NCBI GenBank assembly: GCA_030063045.1
Contig: JAQSEB010000035.1
Coordinates: forward strand, 682,001 to 746,000
Source: Pratylenchus scribneri
Lineage: Eukaryota > Nematoda > Chromadorea > Rhabditida > Pratylenchidae
Length of the DNA: 64,000 nt
Direction: 5' to 3'
A program made the position numbers and the translations under genes. Positions within the stretch are counted from its first letter, which is position 1; each line of letters starts with the position of its first letter. This document shows, in pieces, positions 1 to 11,374 of this stretch. The notes under the pieces were generated by a model, which did not search any database, was not told the origin of the DNA, and was given only the letters and a program-made list of their open reading frames with translations.

Positions 1-1
1 A

Positions 2-787
2 TTTAAAAGGGCGATGGACGATATGCCACTCGAAACCGAAAACAAAAAAATTACACGCATATTAATGGCTTACCTTTTTCAAGTTGGAATTTTGACTGGT
101 CGTGACGGATATCTGGTCGTTCCAAATGAGCAAACATTGTAAATGCACATTTTTGAATTATTTAAAAAAAAACTTATTAAACACAGAGATCAGTTGAATG
201 ATTTGCTTTTGCCATATTATGAAACAAAATACCAATTTTCGGACAAAATCGCAAATACTGTGACAGATGCACTCGAAAATATTGCATTTTGTGATGGGGA
301 ATTGGATGAAAATGCTTTTCAACAACCAATGGAAAAATTTAAGTCGGTTTTAATTTAATTCTTTTAAAACAAAAAAATTATATTTTAAAATTCATCGTAA
401 TATATTGGAAATTCCCATGATTTATAGAGAATCTTTTACAAATTTTCTCATTGCAACTGGCCATGAAATGGAAAGCGAATCTTTCCCACATGCCATGATC
501 GTCTTTTTAGCGAAGAAAATCAAAAAAACTCGTTATTTTATTCCGGATCGAGAACACAGATGTGGTCGAGAGGTATTGAAAATTGATTTGGCCTTCACTC
601 TGGAGAAAAACAAAAAGCGGACAACAGTCATTATTGAGATGAAGCATAAAGAAATAAACACGGCTGAAACGGCTGTAAAAGAAGCAATCTACTATCGGAA
701 AGTTTATGACTATATTGCCACACGTGAAGCCGTAAATTTTCATCGATTTGTTTTCATTGGGATCAGTGTGCCAGAGCCAGAAAAGTA
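2..787 (+). CDS. AAA-ATPase-like protein with C-terminal PD-(D/E)XK nuclease domain, 3' part
   Basis: Partial at the left edge. The first segment carries the end of an AAA-ATPase-like domain: LMAYLFQVGILTGRDGYLVV then PNEQ, matching the family's 'YQTGYLT ... L.iPN.EV' block. The last segment has a PD-(D/E)XK core: KIDLAF (Asp), then IIEMKHK (E-x-K), then a helix and FIGISVP. This is the known AAA-ATPase_like plus PDDEXK_9 architecture, common in bacteria and patchy in eukaryotes. A TAA at 140-142 interrupts plain reading, but GTAAATG at 139 and an acceptor ending at 186 make a 48-nt intron that removes it. A second intron, 343-427, restores phase (phase 2 on both sides). Exons would be 2-138, 187-342 and 428-787. 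If the first intron is not real, the gene is a pseudogene. The nuclease function is inferred from the motifs alone. Confidence 0.6.
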
Positions 788-1324
788 ATTATAAAATTAT
801 TTAATATTTGGACAAAAACATTTAATTAAATAGACAAAAATTAATTTATATAATATTATTAGAATGCAAAGGCGAAAATTTTTAATTAAAATTTAGACAA
901 TTTACTCATTTTTGAAATAAAAATTAAAACTTACTGAAATGATGATAATATATAATCTCTATTTTTATAAACGGCTTAATTTTTTTTTGCTATGTTTCTT
1001 TTTTTCTTCAAAAATTGAATAAATATTACTAATGATATAACTCCTCAATTTTTTAATTAAATAGAGCTCGTGAAAAAAAGAAAGAAAATGGAAAAAAATT
1101 ATAAAATTTTCGGATTCTACTGCTGGTGGATATGAATTATGGGACCTAAAAAATCGAAGAAAAGTTTCTAATGAGAAATATTCTTTAAAAATTTGAATGA
1201 AATTAAAAAAAGGTGGCATTATAATTAATTACTATAAATTTTTTTTTATTTAAATAAAAATATATAATTTGCCTAATCAAATATTTCTAATTTAACAATA
1301 ATAATATATCGCATTTATTTTACA
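788..1324. other. AT-rich spacer, no clear gene
   Basis: Mostly A/T runs. A short open stretch around 1100-1195 (+) reads FSDSTAGGYELWDLKNRR before a stop and could be an upstream exon of the next feature, but I see no convincing splice sites linking them. Confidence 0.4.
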
Positions 1325-1549
1325 GATTCATTGTAAAAAAGGCGATTACAATGTGCTACCGAATTGAGAATGGCGAGAATGCTCAACCGGAATTCATCAC
1401 TCCGACAAAATTTAGGGGAAATCAATTACATGATCGAAGTATGTTTCTGCAATGAAAAGTGCAATTTTTTTATTTCATTCATTTTCACAGGAGAGTTAGT
1501 GGATCCAATTTTGCCCCAGAAAGGAACACATTATTTTGAGGTCCAATAA
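1325..1549 (+). CDS. Two-exon 3' end of an unidentified small gene
   Basis: An acceptor (TTTTACAG) precedes 1325. The frame FIVKKAITMCYRIENGENAQ continues to a donor GTATGT at 1439. The intron ends TTTTCACAG at 1490, and exon 2 reads RELVDPILPQKGTHYFEVQ to a stop at 1547-1549. The phases agree (phase 1). I do not recognise the family. The evidence is one well-formed 52-nt intron and non-random composition. No start or upstream exon is established. Confidence 0.35.
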
Positions 1550-1646
1550 TAAATGAGTGAGAAGTGAGAACTGACATTGAAATAAACGAAATGACAATTT
1601 TCTATCATTTATTTTCTGAAATTTTTTAATAAAATATTTGTTAAAT

Positions 1647-2059
1647 TCAGAAAAGGAATTTTTGCTTAATTTTTATTGAATTTTCCTTCCTGAGGCTTCT
1701 GTTTCTGTTTTTCTTTTCATAAAGTTCACACATCAGAATCTCTATGGGTTTTGGATGATAGGATCTTATGGCGGCATTTTTGACTACATGAACAGCAAAT
1801 GTCATTTTTGATGCATGAAATTGAAAGAAAATGGGGTGGTAACTGGGAATTGTGGAAAATTGGGAGAGGGCAAAATGCATAAATTAGCCGCCATGCCAAT
1901 TTTTTGGTTTTATTTTAGTTTCATTCCCGACTTCAGTTTTGGATGATTTTAGAGAAGGCATTGATTAGAATCCAGACGGCGGCCCTTTTTTTTATATTCA
2001 GCCGCTCCATTCACATCCAAAATGAAGGCAACCAAAATGAGAATTGGTTGAAAACGCAT
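1647..2059 (-). CDS. Possible small secreted protein
   Basis: An ATG at 2059 on the minus strand opens a 36-residue ORF starting MRFQPILILVAFILDVNGA, a textbook signal peptide (short basic n-region, hydrophobic core, small residues before the likely cleavage site), followed by a basic tail and a stop at 1949-1951. A second minus-strand open stretch (about 1647-1842) could be a downstream exon behind an acceptor ending CCCAG, but its phase with the first is not settled. A TATA-like element lies about 110 bases upstream of the ATG. The product family is not recognised. Confidence 0.3.
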
Positions 2060-2162
2060 TTTCGAATTTAATATTTTATTTTATATTTGGGAATTTATTT
2101 GATTTTTATTGGTTGAATTGAAATATGTAATTGAATTTGTATAATTATCTGAGTGAATTGGC

Positions 2163-2176
2163 TGCCTTTTTATATG
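2163..2176 (-). promoter_or_regulatory. TATA-like element upstream of the minus-strand signal-peptide ORF
   Basis: On the minus strand the sequence reads CATATAAAAAGGCAGC, a good TATA match, roughly 105-115 bases before the ATG at 2059. This is a composition-based call in AT-rich DNA. Confidence 0.3.
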
Positions 2177-2870
2177 CCCAAAAATTTTATAATTTTGAAT
2201 ATTTAAATAAATTCCTTTCCGTTAAGTTCGCACTTTTAGTTTTCGAAATTAGACTAATTCCATTTTTTTCATAAAGTTGTGCAAATTTTCTCATTTTTTT
2301 GGTAAATCAATAGACTCAATAAATTTTAAAATTTAATATTATTATTTTATTATGGATATTTTTTATTCTCTTAACTATTTAAAAAAATAACAAATTTTTT
2401 ATTCGAAAATAGTCTTCTCTCGATAAAAAGTTAATTTTAATTTTTTTTTTCTACCAAATACATCAATCTTAAACAATTTAAATAAATTTATATATTATTT
2501 AATAATCAAAATTCAAAGAATTTATTAGAAATAGAGCCAAATTGGCCGGCCCAAAATGACTAGTTGAGGCATATCGCATATCCTTAACCCTATAGGCCGT
2601 ATAGTATATTTCTATTTTCTTTCATTCATCTCTTCTGCTATTTCCTAATTTCTACTCTCTCCACATTCACCATAGCCTCAAGACTCAAGAGTCGCTGTCG
2701 AGAATGGCCAGAAGTAGCTTTGTTGGAAATAGAGCCAATGGCCAACATCATTTTTCTATGACCCCAAAAGCCGGGGGAAAATATTGATTTGCTTGTGGCA
2801 TTTAGTTAAACACATTTTACGGCAATTCATCCAATTCTCTCTTTTCCTTAAAAATTATAATCTTGTTTCA

Positions 2871-5800
2871 ATGGACAACAATGGACAATATAATAATTTT
2901 TGTGTGGATGTGAACATTCAACTTGATATTTTCGATTTTTTTAATCGAATTCAACTTCTTCGCATGATTTTTGTGAATCGACAATTTAATCATTTAATTG
3001 AGGAGCACTATCCCAACAAGCCATACATCTATGCAGAAATAAAATTTTTGCGGCATTTCCGCCCAAAAGAAGAAATGGTTGGGCCAAGCAACAAAGAATG
3101 GTTGACAATTTTAAATTTTATTTTTTTTTTCATATTTATTTTTTTTACCAAAATAGTGAAGTATTTGATTTTAAATTTCGAAATTTAATTTTCGGTTATT
3201 TTTCACAATTTCCAATTGTCAATAAAATATACAAAAATTGTTTAAAAGAATTTTAAATTAATTTCTAAAATGATTTAAAATATCCTTTACACATTTACCA
3301 ATTAAATGTGATCAAAGAGAAAACATTTTTAGAAGATTTTTTTGATTACTCTTGACTATATTTTTTAATTATTTCGAATTTTTAATGAATTTCTTAGTAT
3401 AATTAATATTTTATTTTATTAATATTTTAATAACTTGTCTTCATTTTAGGAGAAATAAATAATGTGGTTAAAAAATTTGAGTAAAATTTTTTCGAGGAAA
3501 TTTTTTTGTTTATTTTATCTCACAGTTTTATAAAAATTTAAGCAAATTTTAATTAAAAAATATATAAATTCACTTTGAATTTATAATTTAGAAATGTTAA
3601 TTTTTATAGGAAAATTGATGATCATCATATGCCTTCGGAGGAAGAACGAAACAAGATGCCAAAAATGGAATTATATTTTGGCGGAATTTACATGTTCCAT
3701 TTGACCGCATTGAATTGTTGTTGTGAACAAAATGTGAAAAAGTTGTTGGGCGAGCCAGAAATATTTTGTTATCGAATGGCGGATATATGCGATTTTAAGC
3801 CAGAATTAAATTGGGAAGATGCGGATTGGAAGCAATCAAAGCTTACTTGGGCAGCAAAATTGCACAAAGATTGTGTGGAATGGACAAAAATGGACGAGAA
3901 TGATGTGAAAAATAATCTTCAGCAGGTGATTTTGCATTAATAAATTTTACTTATTTTAAGAGTTAAAATCTCAGAAAAAATACTATTTTTTATTTTTGAA
4001 GAGTCTAAACGAGAAATTGATTTTTAATAGAAATGGTTTTATTTACGATTTTTTGAGCATAATCCCTTAATAAAAATTTTATTCTTTAAATTAAACATTT
4101 CGTTATTAAGAAAAGTTTGATCTAACATAATTGACCAGAAAGTTTTGTGCCACAAAAATTTCGGTACTTGTTAAGTTTGTATCCTCTTTTTGAAAAGTGC
4201 TTGGTCCCCCCTATGGGTCATCAGGTTTAGGGTTGGGGTCATTCAGGGATATGTTAGGGATTGGATTAGGATGATGTAAAATTCATCTCAAATGTATCCT
4301 AAACCCAAACACTAACTCTAATAAAAGGGGGGACGCTTCACTTTTTCCTCACTTTTTTCCAAGGTGACCCAAAAAGAGGATACAATACAAACTTAACAAG
4401 TACCAAAATTTCTTTTAACGGCCAATTTTAACATAGCTTTTCAGCAATTTCAACTAAATCTATTAATTTTCTTAAACCAAAACACATCCTATAATTATGG
4501 CAATTTCAGAGAACATTAATTCTGCTTTAAAGCTAATATAATGTTCAAAATTTAATTTGATTCACAAAATTCTTATGTGAATAACATAAATAATACTCAA
4601 AAAACTGAATTATCCACGAATTAATTTTAAGCTTTATTGGTCAAGACCATCAATATATGGCACTATTGAATACGAAATTTATTGGAAGCATCAAGTCCAT
4701 GATGATACCACGAAGAATTTATTGATACATGAATTATTTTGTGCTCATCGAAATTCATGTAAAAATTTTTTCATAATTTTTAAGATAAATTTTATTCGAA
4801 TATTAATTTCAACTTTCTGATTGGCTTTATCCTTCTTTGAGAGATGAAGGACCTGTATTAAAGAAAGTTTGCCCAGCTCTTGAATTATTGACTGACGATT
4901 TTTCTCTGATACAACAACATTTAAAAGTAAGTGATGGGTATTTAAAACATTCGATTGAGAGATTCTTGGCTATGAGACAATAGAGAACTTTATATAATAA
5001 TTTATTTTTTGAGTCTTTCATATTTTAGCAAATAAAATGTATTTAGGCTGTTTTCCTTTAGCATTTTTTTATAAATATCATATTCTATTTTACAAGATAA
5101 ATATTATGAAAATTTAATTTAGATAACACCGAAATAATTTTTAAAAATAAAAATTTTAAATCATAACCCTTTATCTTGTTTTTATAGCATCCATTTGTTC
5201 GAATAATGAAGTTACATTTGCTGAAAATATTTGAAAATCCAGTTGCTGGAAGAATTTCTCATTTGAATATTTCTAACAATTTATTTCATTGCAATTCTGC
5301 GGATGAAGAAGTATGTTTTTTTTAAACATTAAATAATAATTTAAACATTGCCATAAAATAAATAAATTTTTATAGTTTAAATTTTTGCGATTTCTACATA
5401 TTCATTAAAATATTTATAAATATTTTTTATGAAATATTATTATTCTAGGATTTCGATTTTTTCTGTCGAAAATTTGCATCTGAATTTTGTTGGTTGATTG
5501 AGCAAAATTGTATTCATTCGGCAGCTCGAATTGAAATCGATATCAAACTTTTATCAATTTTAATAATGAACTATAAAGGAGAAAATGAAATGAACAGTTT
5601 CAATTGTTTGCATTTTATTTTAAAAACAAAATACTGGAAATATTTTAGTGGAAATGCTGATCGCACGGCTTGGTTCTTGCGCCGAATTGCGATTACAATT
5701 TTATAATGGTATGGTATTATTTTAATATAATATATATATAAAAATACTTGGATAAATTATTTCATTTTCTTTTGAATTTTTTATATTTTTTTAATAATAT

Positions 5801-7889
5801 AATAATTTAATTTATTAAGAAATATTCAGATTCAAATTATCCTGATTTTGATGGCGATGATATTTTCGATTTTAATTTGGTTAGAATGCTTCAACGACCT
5901 CTATTTTTGCGAACCGCCGATGTTTACAAAACAATAATGGTATTTTTTCTAATGAGCTATTAGAAAAATTTATGAGATGCCTTTTGTTATTTTGGATAAT
6001 GGCTAATTACATTAATTTTTTGCCCTAGCTAAATATAACTAAAATCATTTGAAAGAAAAATTTATGCATCTTTCGAATCACAATGTTTCACTCCTCACTC
6101 TAAAATTTGACTATTTATTTTTTTATATAGCCTTTAAAAATACATATAATTATAATTGATTGAAAATAAACCCCATTGCCACTTTATGCTCAAAAATTAT
6201 TTGTTTTATCAAAAACATAAAAATCATTTTGTAAACAATTTTTAGACTTTTTTAAATTGTAAATCCTTTTTTTCCTGAATTAATTATTTTGGATTTTGAT
6301 TGGAAATTATAATTAATTTTTATGTAGGGTGGAAAAATAATAAAAAAATTCAAACATAAAATTTCATTTATTTAAAGATCAATAGGCTTCTTCATACTTA
6401 CAATCCGAATCAAGATCCACACAGGCTTATTTCAATTTATAATGGATCTAAGGCATCAGAACCTAATTTGCTTTCCTTTTTAATCAATGTATGTGTAAAA
6501 ATATTTTTTAATTAAAATTTAATTTTAAATTTATAATTAATATTCGGATTAATATGCAAATGGTATTTATTAAATATATTGGATAGTTGATAGATTTCTG
6601 AATTTCTTAAGAATTTTTTTAAAGATTATTTTGTATTTAAAATAAATTGTAATTAAAATTCAATAAAAAGACTAAAAGAATTTAATGAGTAATGATTTTT
6701 TAGCATATATAAATTATAAATCTATCCCTGCTTTTAATAAATTATTTTAATAGGATTTCCTTGAAGCCACATCACCATGCACATATTTTGTTCATTTATT
6801 TGCAATTATAATTGAAGGCAAACAAGCTGACTTTTACAATCATTTGACAAATGAATTTTTATTAATTTCGCCTGTTAGACGGTAATTTTAATATTATAAA
6901 TAATTTTTGGAAATTAGACAAATTTACTGGAATCAATATGAATATATTTTTTCAGATATTCTATGGGACCTACGGATACGATTGATTGCTTCATTACACG
7001 AGGGGATTGTTGCAATTCGGAGATTAAGACGGACGCTTTTTCACTACATTCAGCAATGCGTCGGGATGTGACAATACGGCATTGCAAATTTATTGAAAAA
7101 TATCCCAATCTTAGAAATGAAAATGTATTCAAATATCATGAAGTGGATGAAGAATTATCGAATGACCGGGTAAGGGTCACAAATAATAAATTAAAAATTA
7201 ATTAGAAAAAATTTTAATTTCCATCAAAATCGGCGGAAAAATTTTGTATTAAGATAATATAATTTTAGTTCAAAAAAAATAGAATTACCCAATTTTGTTT
7301 CTAAACATTGGCATTTTTGTTAGTAATAATTAAATAGAAATTTGATAGAAATAAAAAAGTATTTTAAATTAAGCCAACAGATTAGACAAAATTAATAAAA
7401 AAAATTTTGAATTTCGATGAAATTTATTATTTCATGATTATCTATTTTTAAATTTTAATATCATTCGCTAATAAATTTCTTTTTCGAAAAATTATGCATT
7501 AAAAATATGAATATTAAATATAAATTTATTTTTTATCTTTATTTCCTATTTATAATTCTAAGTTATTCTCTTAATTCGAAAAATTAAAATATTGAATTAT
7601 TTTTAATTTTTTCACATATTTTATATAAACATTAATATTTAAAAACTGCATTTTTCAAAATATTAATCTAAAAATCATTTTATATTAATTTCTTTAACAA
7701 AAATTTTAGAAACGTTGGTTGTTTACATGCATTGAAGACCTCAAAGACCTGCAAGGCAAACATCTGGCCTCTTCCATTGGACCATTCCTAAAACATATAT
7801 TTCCTAATGATGCAAATAAATTCCCAGGAGAAATGTTTAACAATGTAGTTGGCGATTTGGATCAAATGCTTTCACCACCACTCTACTAA
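2871..7889 (+). CDS. F-box-like protein, 11-exon gene (possible premature stop)
   Basis: The start ATG at 2871 opens an F-box-like N-terminus (VDVNIQLDIFDFFNRIQLLR, then MIFVNRQFNHLIEEHY), a variant F-box typical of large families in plant-parasitic nematodes, expected to bind SKP1 as an SCF substrate receptor. Predicted exons: 2871-3100, 3610-3925, 4632-4758, 4844-4926, 5188-5310, 5449-~5703, 5820-5939, 6378-6488, 6754-6881, 6956-7169, 7710-7889. Except after exon 6, all phases match, for about 628 residues. The long C-terminal part has no repeat or domain I can name; Trp, Cys and Phe are frequent. The oddity is exon 6, which runs into an in-frame TAA at 5704-5706 before any usable donor, yet five good in-phase exons follow. 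That means a nonsense mutation, an unusual donor, or an assembly error. A MITE sits in intron 2. Confidence 0.6.
4163..4404. mobile_element. MITE-like non-autonomous DNA element, 242 bp, with 8-bp target duplication
   Basis: The terminal inverted repeat starts GGTACTTGTTAAGTTTG and is mirrored at the right end (CAAACTTAACAAGTACC); the arms extend inward through a TATCCTCTTTTT stretch. It is flanked by a perfect direct repeat AAAATTTC at 4155-4162 and 4405-4412. An 8-bp duplication fits hAT-type integration, which is inference. There is no coding capacity. The interior contains TTAGGGTTGGGG-like sequence. Confidence 0.75.
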
Positions 7890-9540
7890 TGAAAAAGAAT
7901 TTCGATCTATCAATTTTATTTAATTATCGAAATAATTTCCATCAGAAAATACATCAAAATTATTGTAAAATTTATAAACACTATCATTTTTATTTTCAAA
8001 ATGTTCATATTTTATTCAATATGCGTACAATGATTTGATTAAGTTTACTTGCTATTTCGAAATCAAATTTGTCACTTGCTACAGCCTGGGATAATAAACG
8101 TTGAAATTAGGAAATTATTCAATTTTGATTTATTTAATATTATCAAAAAAAAATTATTTTAATAAATAAAATGAACATTGCAATTTATAAATTCATAATA
8201 AATATTTTTTATAAAAATGTTGAAATTTTCTAGTATATATAAAAATATAAATTTATATACTAACTAACTAACTGCCTGTTGGTCAATTAGTTATTCTATT
8301 CCTCCCTCCCATCATGTTTCCATTTCTTACTATAAAAGGTTTTCTTTTGGATATTTAATCATAATCAATCTCAAACGAATCACTTTTTCCGCAACAATTT
8401 TTAACTTGAGTTGCGCAATTTTTCTTTTGGACAAATTAAATTTATACTATTTTTTTAGTGCACTCTAGTAAAAATCTTCGCAAAACAAGTCTTCCGTGAT
8501 GGAATTAAAATGCCCGTTTATTAAGAGAAAAATTTCAGTTAAAAATAGCCCGATTGAAAAAAAAGACCAAAAAATGGACCCAGCAGTATAAAATTTTAAA
8601 ATAAAATATCAATCATATCAGGTAAAATCAGACAAAGAGTGATCAGGCTTGGAGAAATTTTAACAAAAATGTTCCGGTAGTGGAAAAACTTAGTCAAGAA
8701 TGGTCCCTGAATCGAAAATTTTTAAATAAAATAGCTCAATAATGCAAAATCCAAAAATTTCTCCTCAAAAACCGATCGGTTTTGAACCTCGCTTTCGGTT
8801 TTGACTAGTTTTCGAAATTCAGGTTTCAGTTTTGTGGCAAAAAATCCTCTGTTTCGGTTCGGTTAACTGACTCTAGTACAATAAATATTAATTCAAAGCT
8901 AAATTGTATAAAATTATTTAGGATATCCAATTTATATGCTATTGTTTTTTATTGTACAAAAAAATCAAATATTAAAGATAAAATCGTATACATTTGAGAA
9001 AAGGAATTTCCTAAGTAAGCAAATAATCGAATCCAATTGGCCTAAAGCTCTAAAGGTCTTTTATTAAACCGGAATTTGCCTAAAGAAATTCAGAGATAAA
9101 TAATGAATGATAATAATGTATGCTTTTCAATTATTTTAATGAAACAGAATTAATTTTTTACATCCTATAAGGATATTAATTTTCTTCCAAAAATCAACAA
9201 GGTTTAATTAAGTAAATGTAAATAAAAATCATTTCGAACAATATTTTCTTAGCGACTTATTTGGATTTTTGGAAAATAGTGAATAAATGTGAATATTAAT
9301 AAAAATTATAAAATTCTAGTCATTTTTAGAAAAATTTGGGGATTTTTATATTGAATAAAATGGAATTCATTATTTGGTGGAATTTTTTTTCCATTTATAT
9401 TTTGAAAATTTTAAAATGCAGTTAGACAAATATTACTTATTACTTTTAGGCAGTCCTATTATGTAATTATAATTTTCTTCTTTTCTTTAAAGTATAAAAT
9501 ATTTATTCAAATAAAAATTATAATGCATGCACAAAAGAGA
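7890..9540. other. AT-rich intergenic region
   Basis: No coding exons seen on either strand. A possible core promoter (CTATAAAAGG) lies near 8330, with no gene found behind it. The 8500-8880 stretch has slightly higher complexity but is broken by stops in all frames. Confidence 0.4.
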
Positions 9541-10176
9541 TTGGTTCTTTTTCAGTTCCTGCGTCCCATCAACCTTTATGAGTCCAATCAATATTTACGC
9601 GTCCAATCAATATTTATGCGTCCCAAAATATTTTTATGCGTCCCAACAATCTTTATGCGTCCCAATATACTTTTATGCGTCCATTGAATATAAAAGTGCA
9701 AATTTAATTTTGCCCGAACATTTGGGATAAAATAAACCCAGAAGACTACACTAGGGGTTTAGGGTTAGGGTTAGGGGTTCGGAGCATGGGATTGAACGGA
9801 GTAAATGTCGCGAAGCGACGGAATGGAGAGTTCTGAAAAATTAAAATTAATTTATTTGTTTTAGGTATTAGTCTTTAGGGTGTAGATTTTCTGGTTCTGG
9901 GTATAGGTCTTCTGGGTTGGATTCGAACTTTTATGCGTCCAATCAAATTTTAATAGAAAAATTTGACAATCAATTTTTAAAAAAAAAAGGATTATTTAAT
10001 GTTTTGGCAAAATTAAATTTCAATTTTTACTCATTGGACGCATAAAAATTGTTGGGACGCATAAAAGTATATTGGGACGCTTAAAAATTGATGGGACTCT
10101 TAAAAATTGATGGGACTCATAAATATTGATTGGACTCATAAAGGTTGATGGGACGCAGGAACTGTAGAAGAACCAA
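9541..10176. mobile_element. Foldback-type element with internal 'GCGTCCCAA...TTTATGC' tandem repeats, 636 bp
   Basis: Both ends are inverted copies: TTGGTTCTT...CAGTTCCTGCGTCCC at 9541 and its complement ending at 10176. Inside each arm, short units of about 20-25 bp (GCGTCCCAATC-AATATTTAT type) repeat about six times. The central 230 bases hold TTAGGG-like repeats and a small palindrome (GTCGCGAAGCGAC). GAGA flanks both ends (9537-9540 and 10177-10180), a possible 4-bp target duplication. There is no transposase. Confidence 0.7.
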
Positions 10177-10359
10177 GAGATTAATATTTAAAAATTAAGA
10201 AAATGATGAAGATACAATTCTTGATAAATTGATAAAATATATAATTGAAATTTCTTTAATATTAGGCATGGAAAGGAAACAAAGAAATGATAAAATATTG
10301 ATTAGTTGATAATTGTAAATGTTGACAAATTGTTTATTTCTTGATTATTCATTAATAGA

Positions 10360-11374
10360 TCAGATTTTGCGCTGACTTTCATCCTTTTTCGCCTTTTCCT
10401 CGCGTAAAAGTTGCTCCCATTGTTCCCCCTTTCTCTTATAAATTTCCCAATGCATGTAAGTATCATTATTCGCATCATGTGGAAGCCTATCTTCACCGGT
10501 CACTGTTTTATAGACGTCTCCAAGTTTAGCCGTCCTACCACGAGGCAAATTGTATAATAACAACCTTTCTTGGAAAAATGTGCTGTTTGTGTCACGGAGT
10601 AATCCCTTTGGATGATCTTTGATGCCGAGATCCTAAAAAATTTTTAATTTTTAAAAATTACATTTTTCTTATTAAAATTATACTTTCAAATCCCCTTCGA
10701 TGCTATGTCCAACAATGATCGCATCCGGAGGAATTTTTGCTCGCACTGTTTTCAACACCTCGTCCATTGGTCTGCCTATAAAAGTTGAAATTGAAAGATA
10801 TATTTTATTAATAAATTAAAATATCTTTACAAGGATTTTACTAATTTTTTAAAATTTAATTTTTATTTGTTTCCAAAATATTTGACCGAATCTAAACCCT
10901 AAAATTGATGAATTTCAAAAAAAATTCTATTAAAGCCTCCATTTCCATTAAATTATTTTATGTATATTCAAGAAATTTATATAATTTAGTTTATATTATG
11001 AAATCATGCGATAATTAAAATAATTGATAAATTCTTTTATAATATAGAAAATTACTATAAATTATTACCGGAATCCAATTTTTCTTTTGTCAAACCACTG
11101 AATTCCTGCCTGAAATCAATTTTGGTGTTGGTATCAATATTATCCTGAAGAAATTGATAATATTTTCATTAAATTTTATCATTAAATTTTACCTGCATAT
11201 TGATATATGTCGAATATACAATCTCCCCATTGATCATGTCTCTAATGCAAACTAAAATTATTTTTTTTTTTAAATAATTTGCATGAGGGATTTTTACCTT
11301 GGCCCAGAAAATCCTTCCCATTTATCTCATAACTTTCTGTGTCAATGCCAATGATAACTTGTTCTTTTGGAAGA
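10360..11374 (-). other. DEDDh 3'-5' exonuclease domain (REX-like)
   Basis: Five exons, all phase-consistent. Motif Exo I is in IIGIDTESYEI (D-x-E). It is followed by YSTYINMQDNIDTNTKIDF and FSGLTKEKL, the standard strand and 'F.GIT' block of REX-type RNA exonucleases. Exo II is IVGHSIEGDLK (Asp in DL). Exo III is HDANNDTYMHW (His and Asp), so all five DEDDh residues are present. The tail is highly charged (EQWEQLLREEKAKKDESQRK). The first exon starts at an acceptor in phase 2 and has no in-frame ATG of its own nearby, so it must be spliced to an upstream exon; the Gly-rich exon fits. Likely activity: 3'-5' RNA or DNA trimming. The substrate is unknown. Confidence 0.75.

Noticed and set aside
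9527..9730. ORF with repeated SNQYLCVP-type units
   Set aside because: It is translation of the tandem units inside the foldback arm.
9750..9775. Telomeric repeat (TTAGGG-like) suggesting a chromosome end
   Set aside because: Only a few units inside a foldback element, and similar runs occur in the 4.2-kb MITE.
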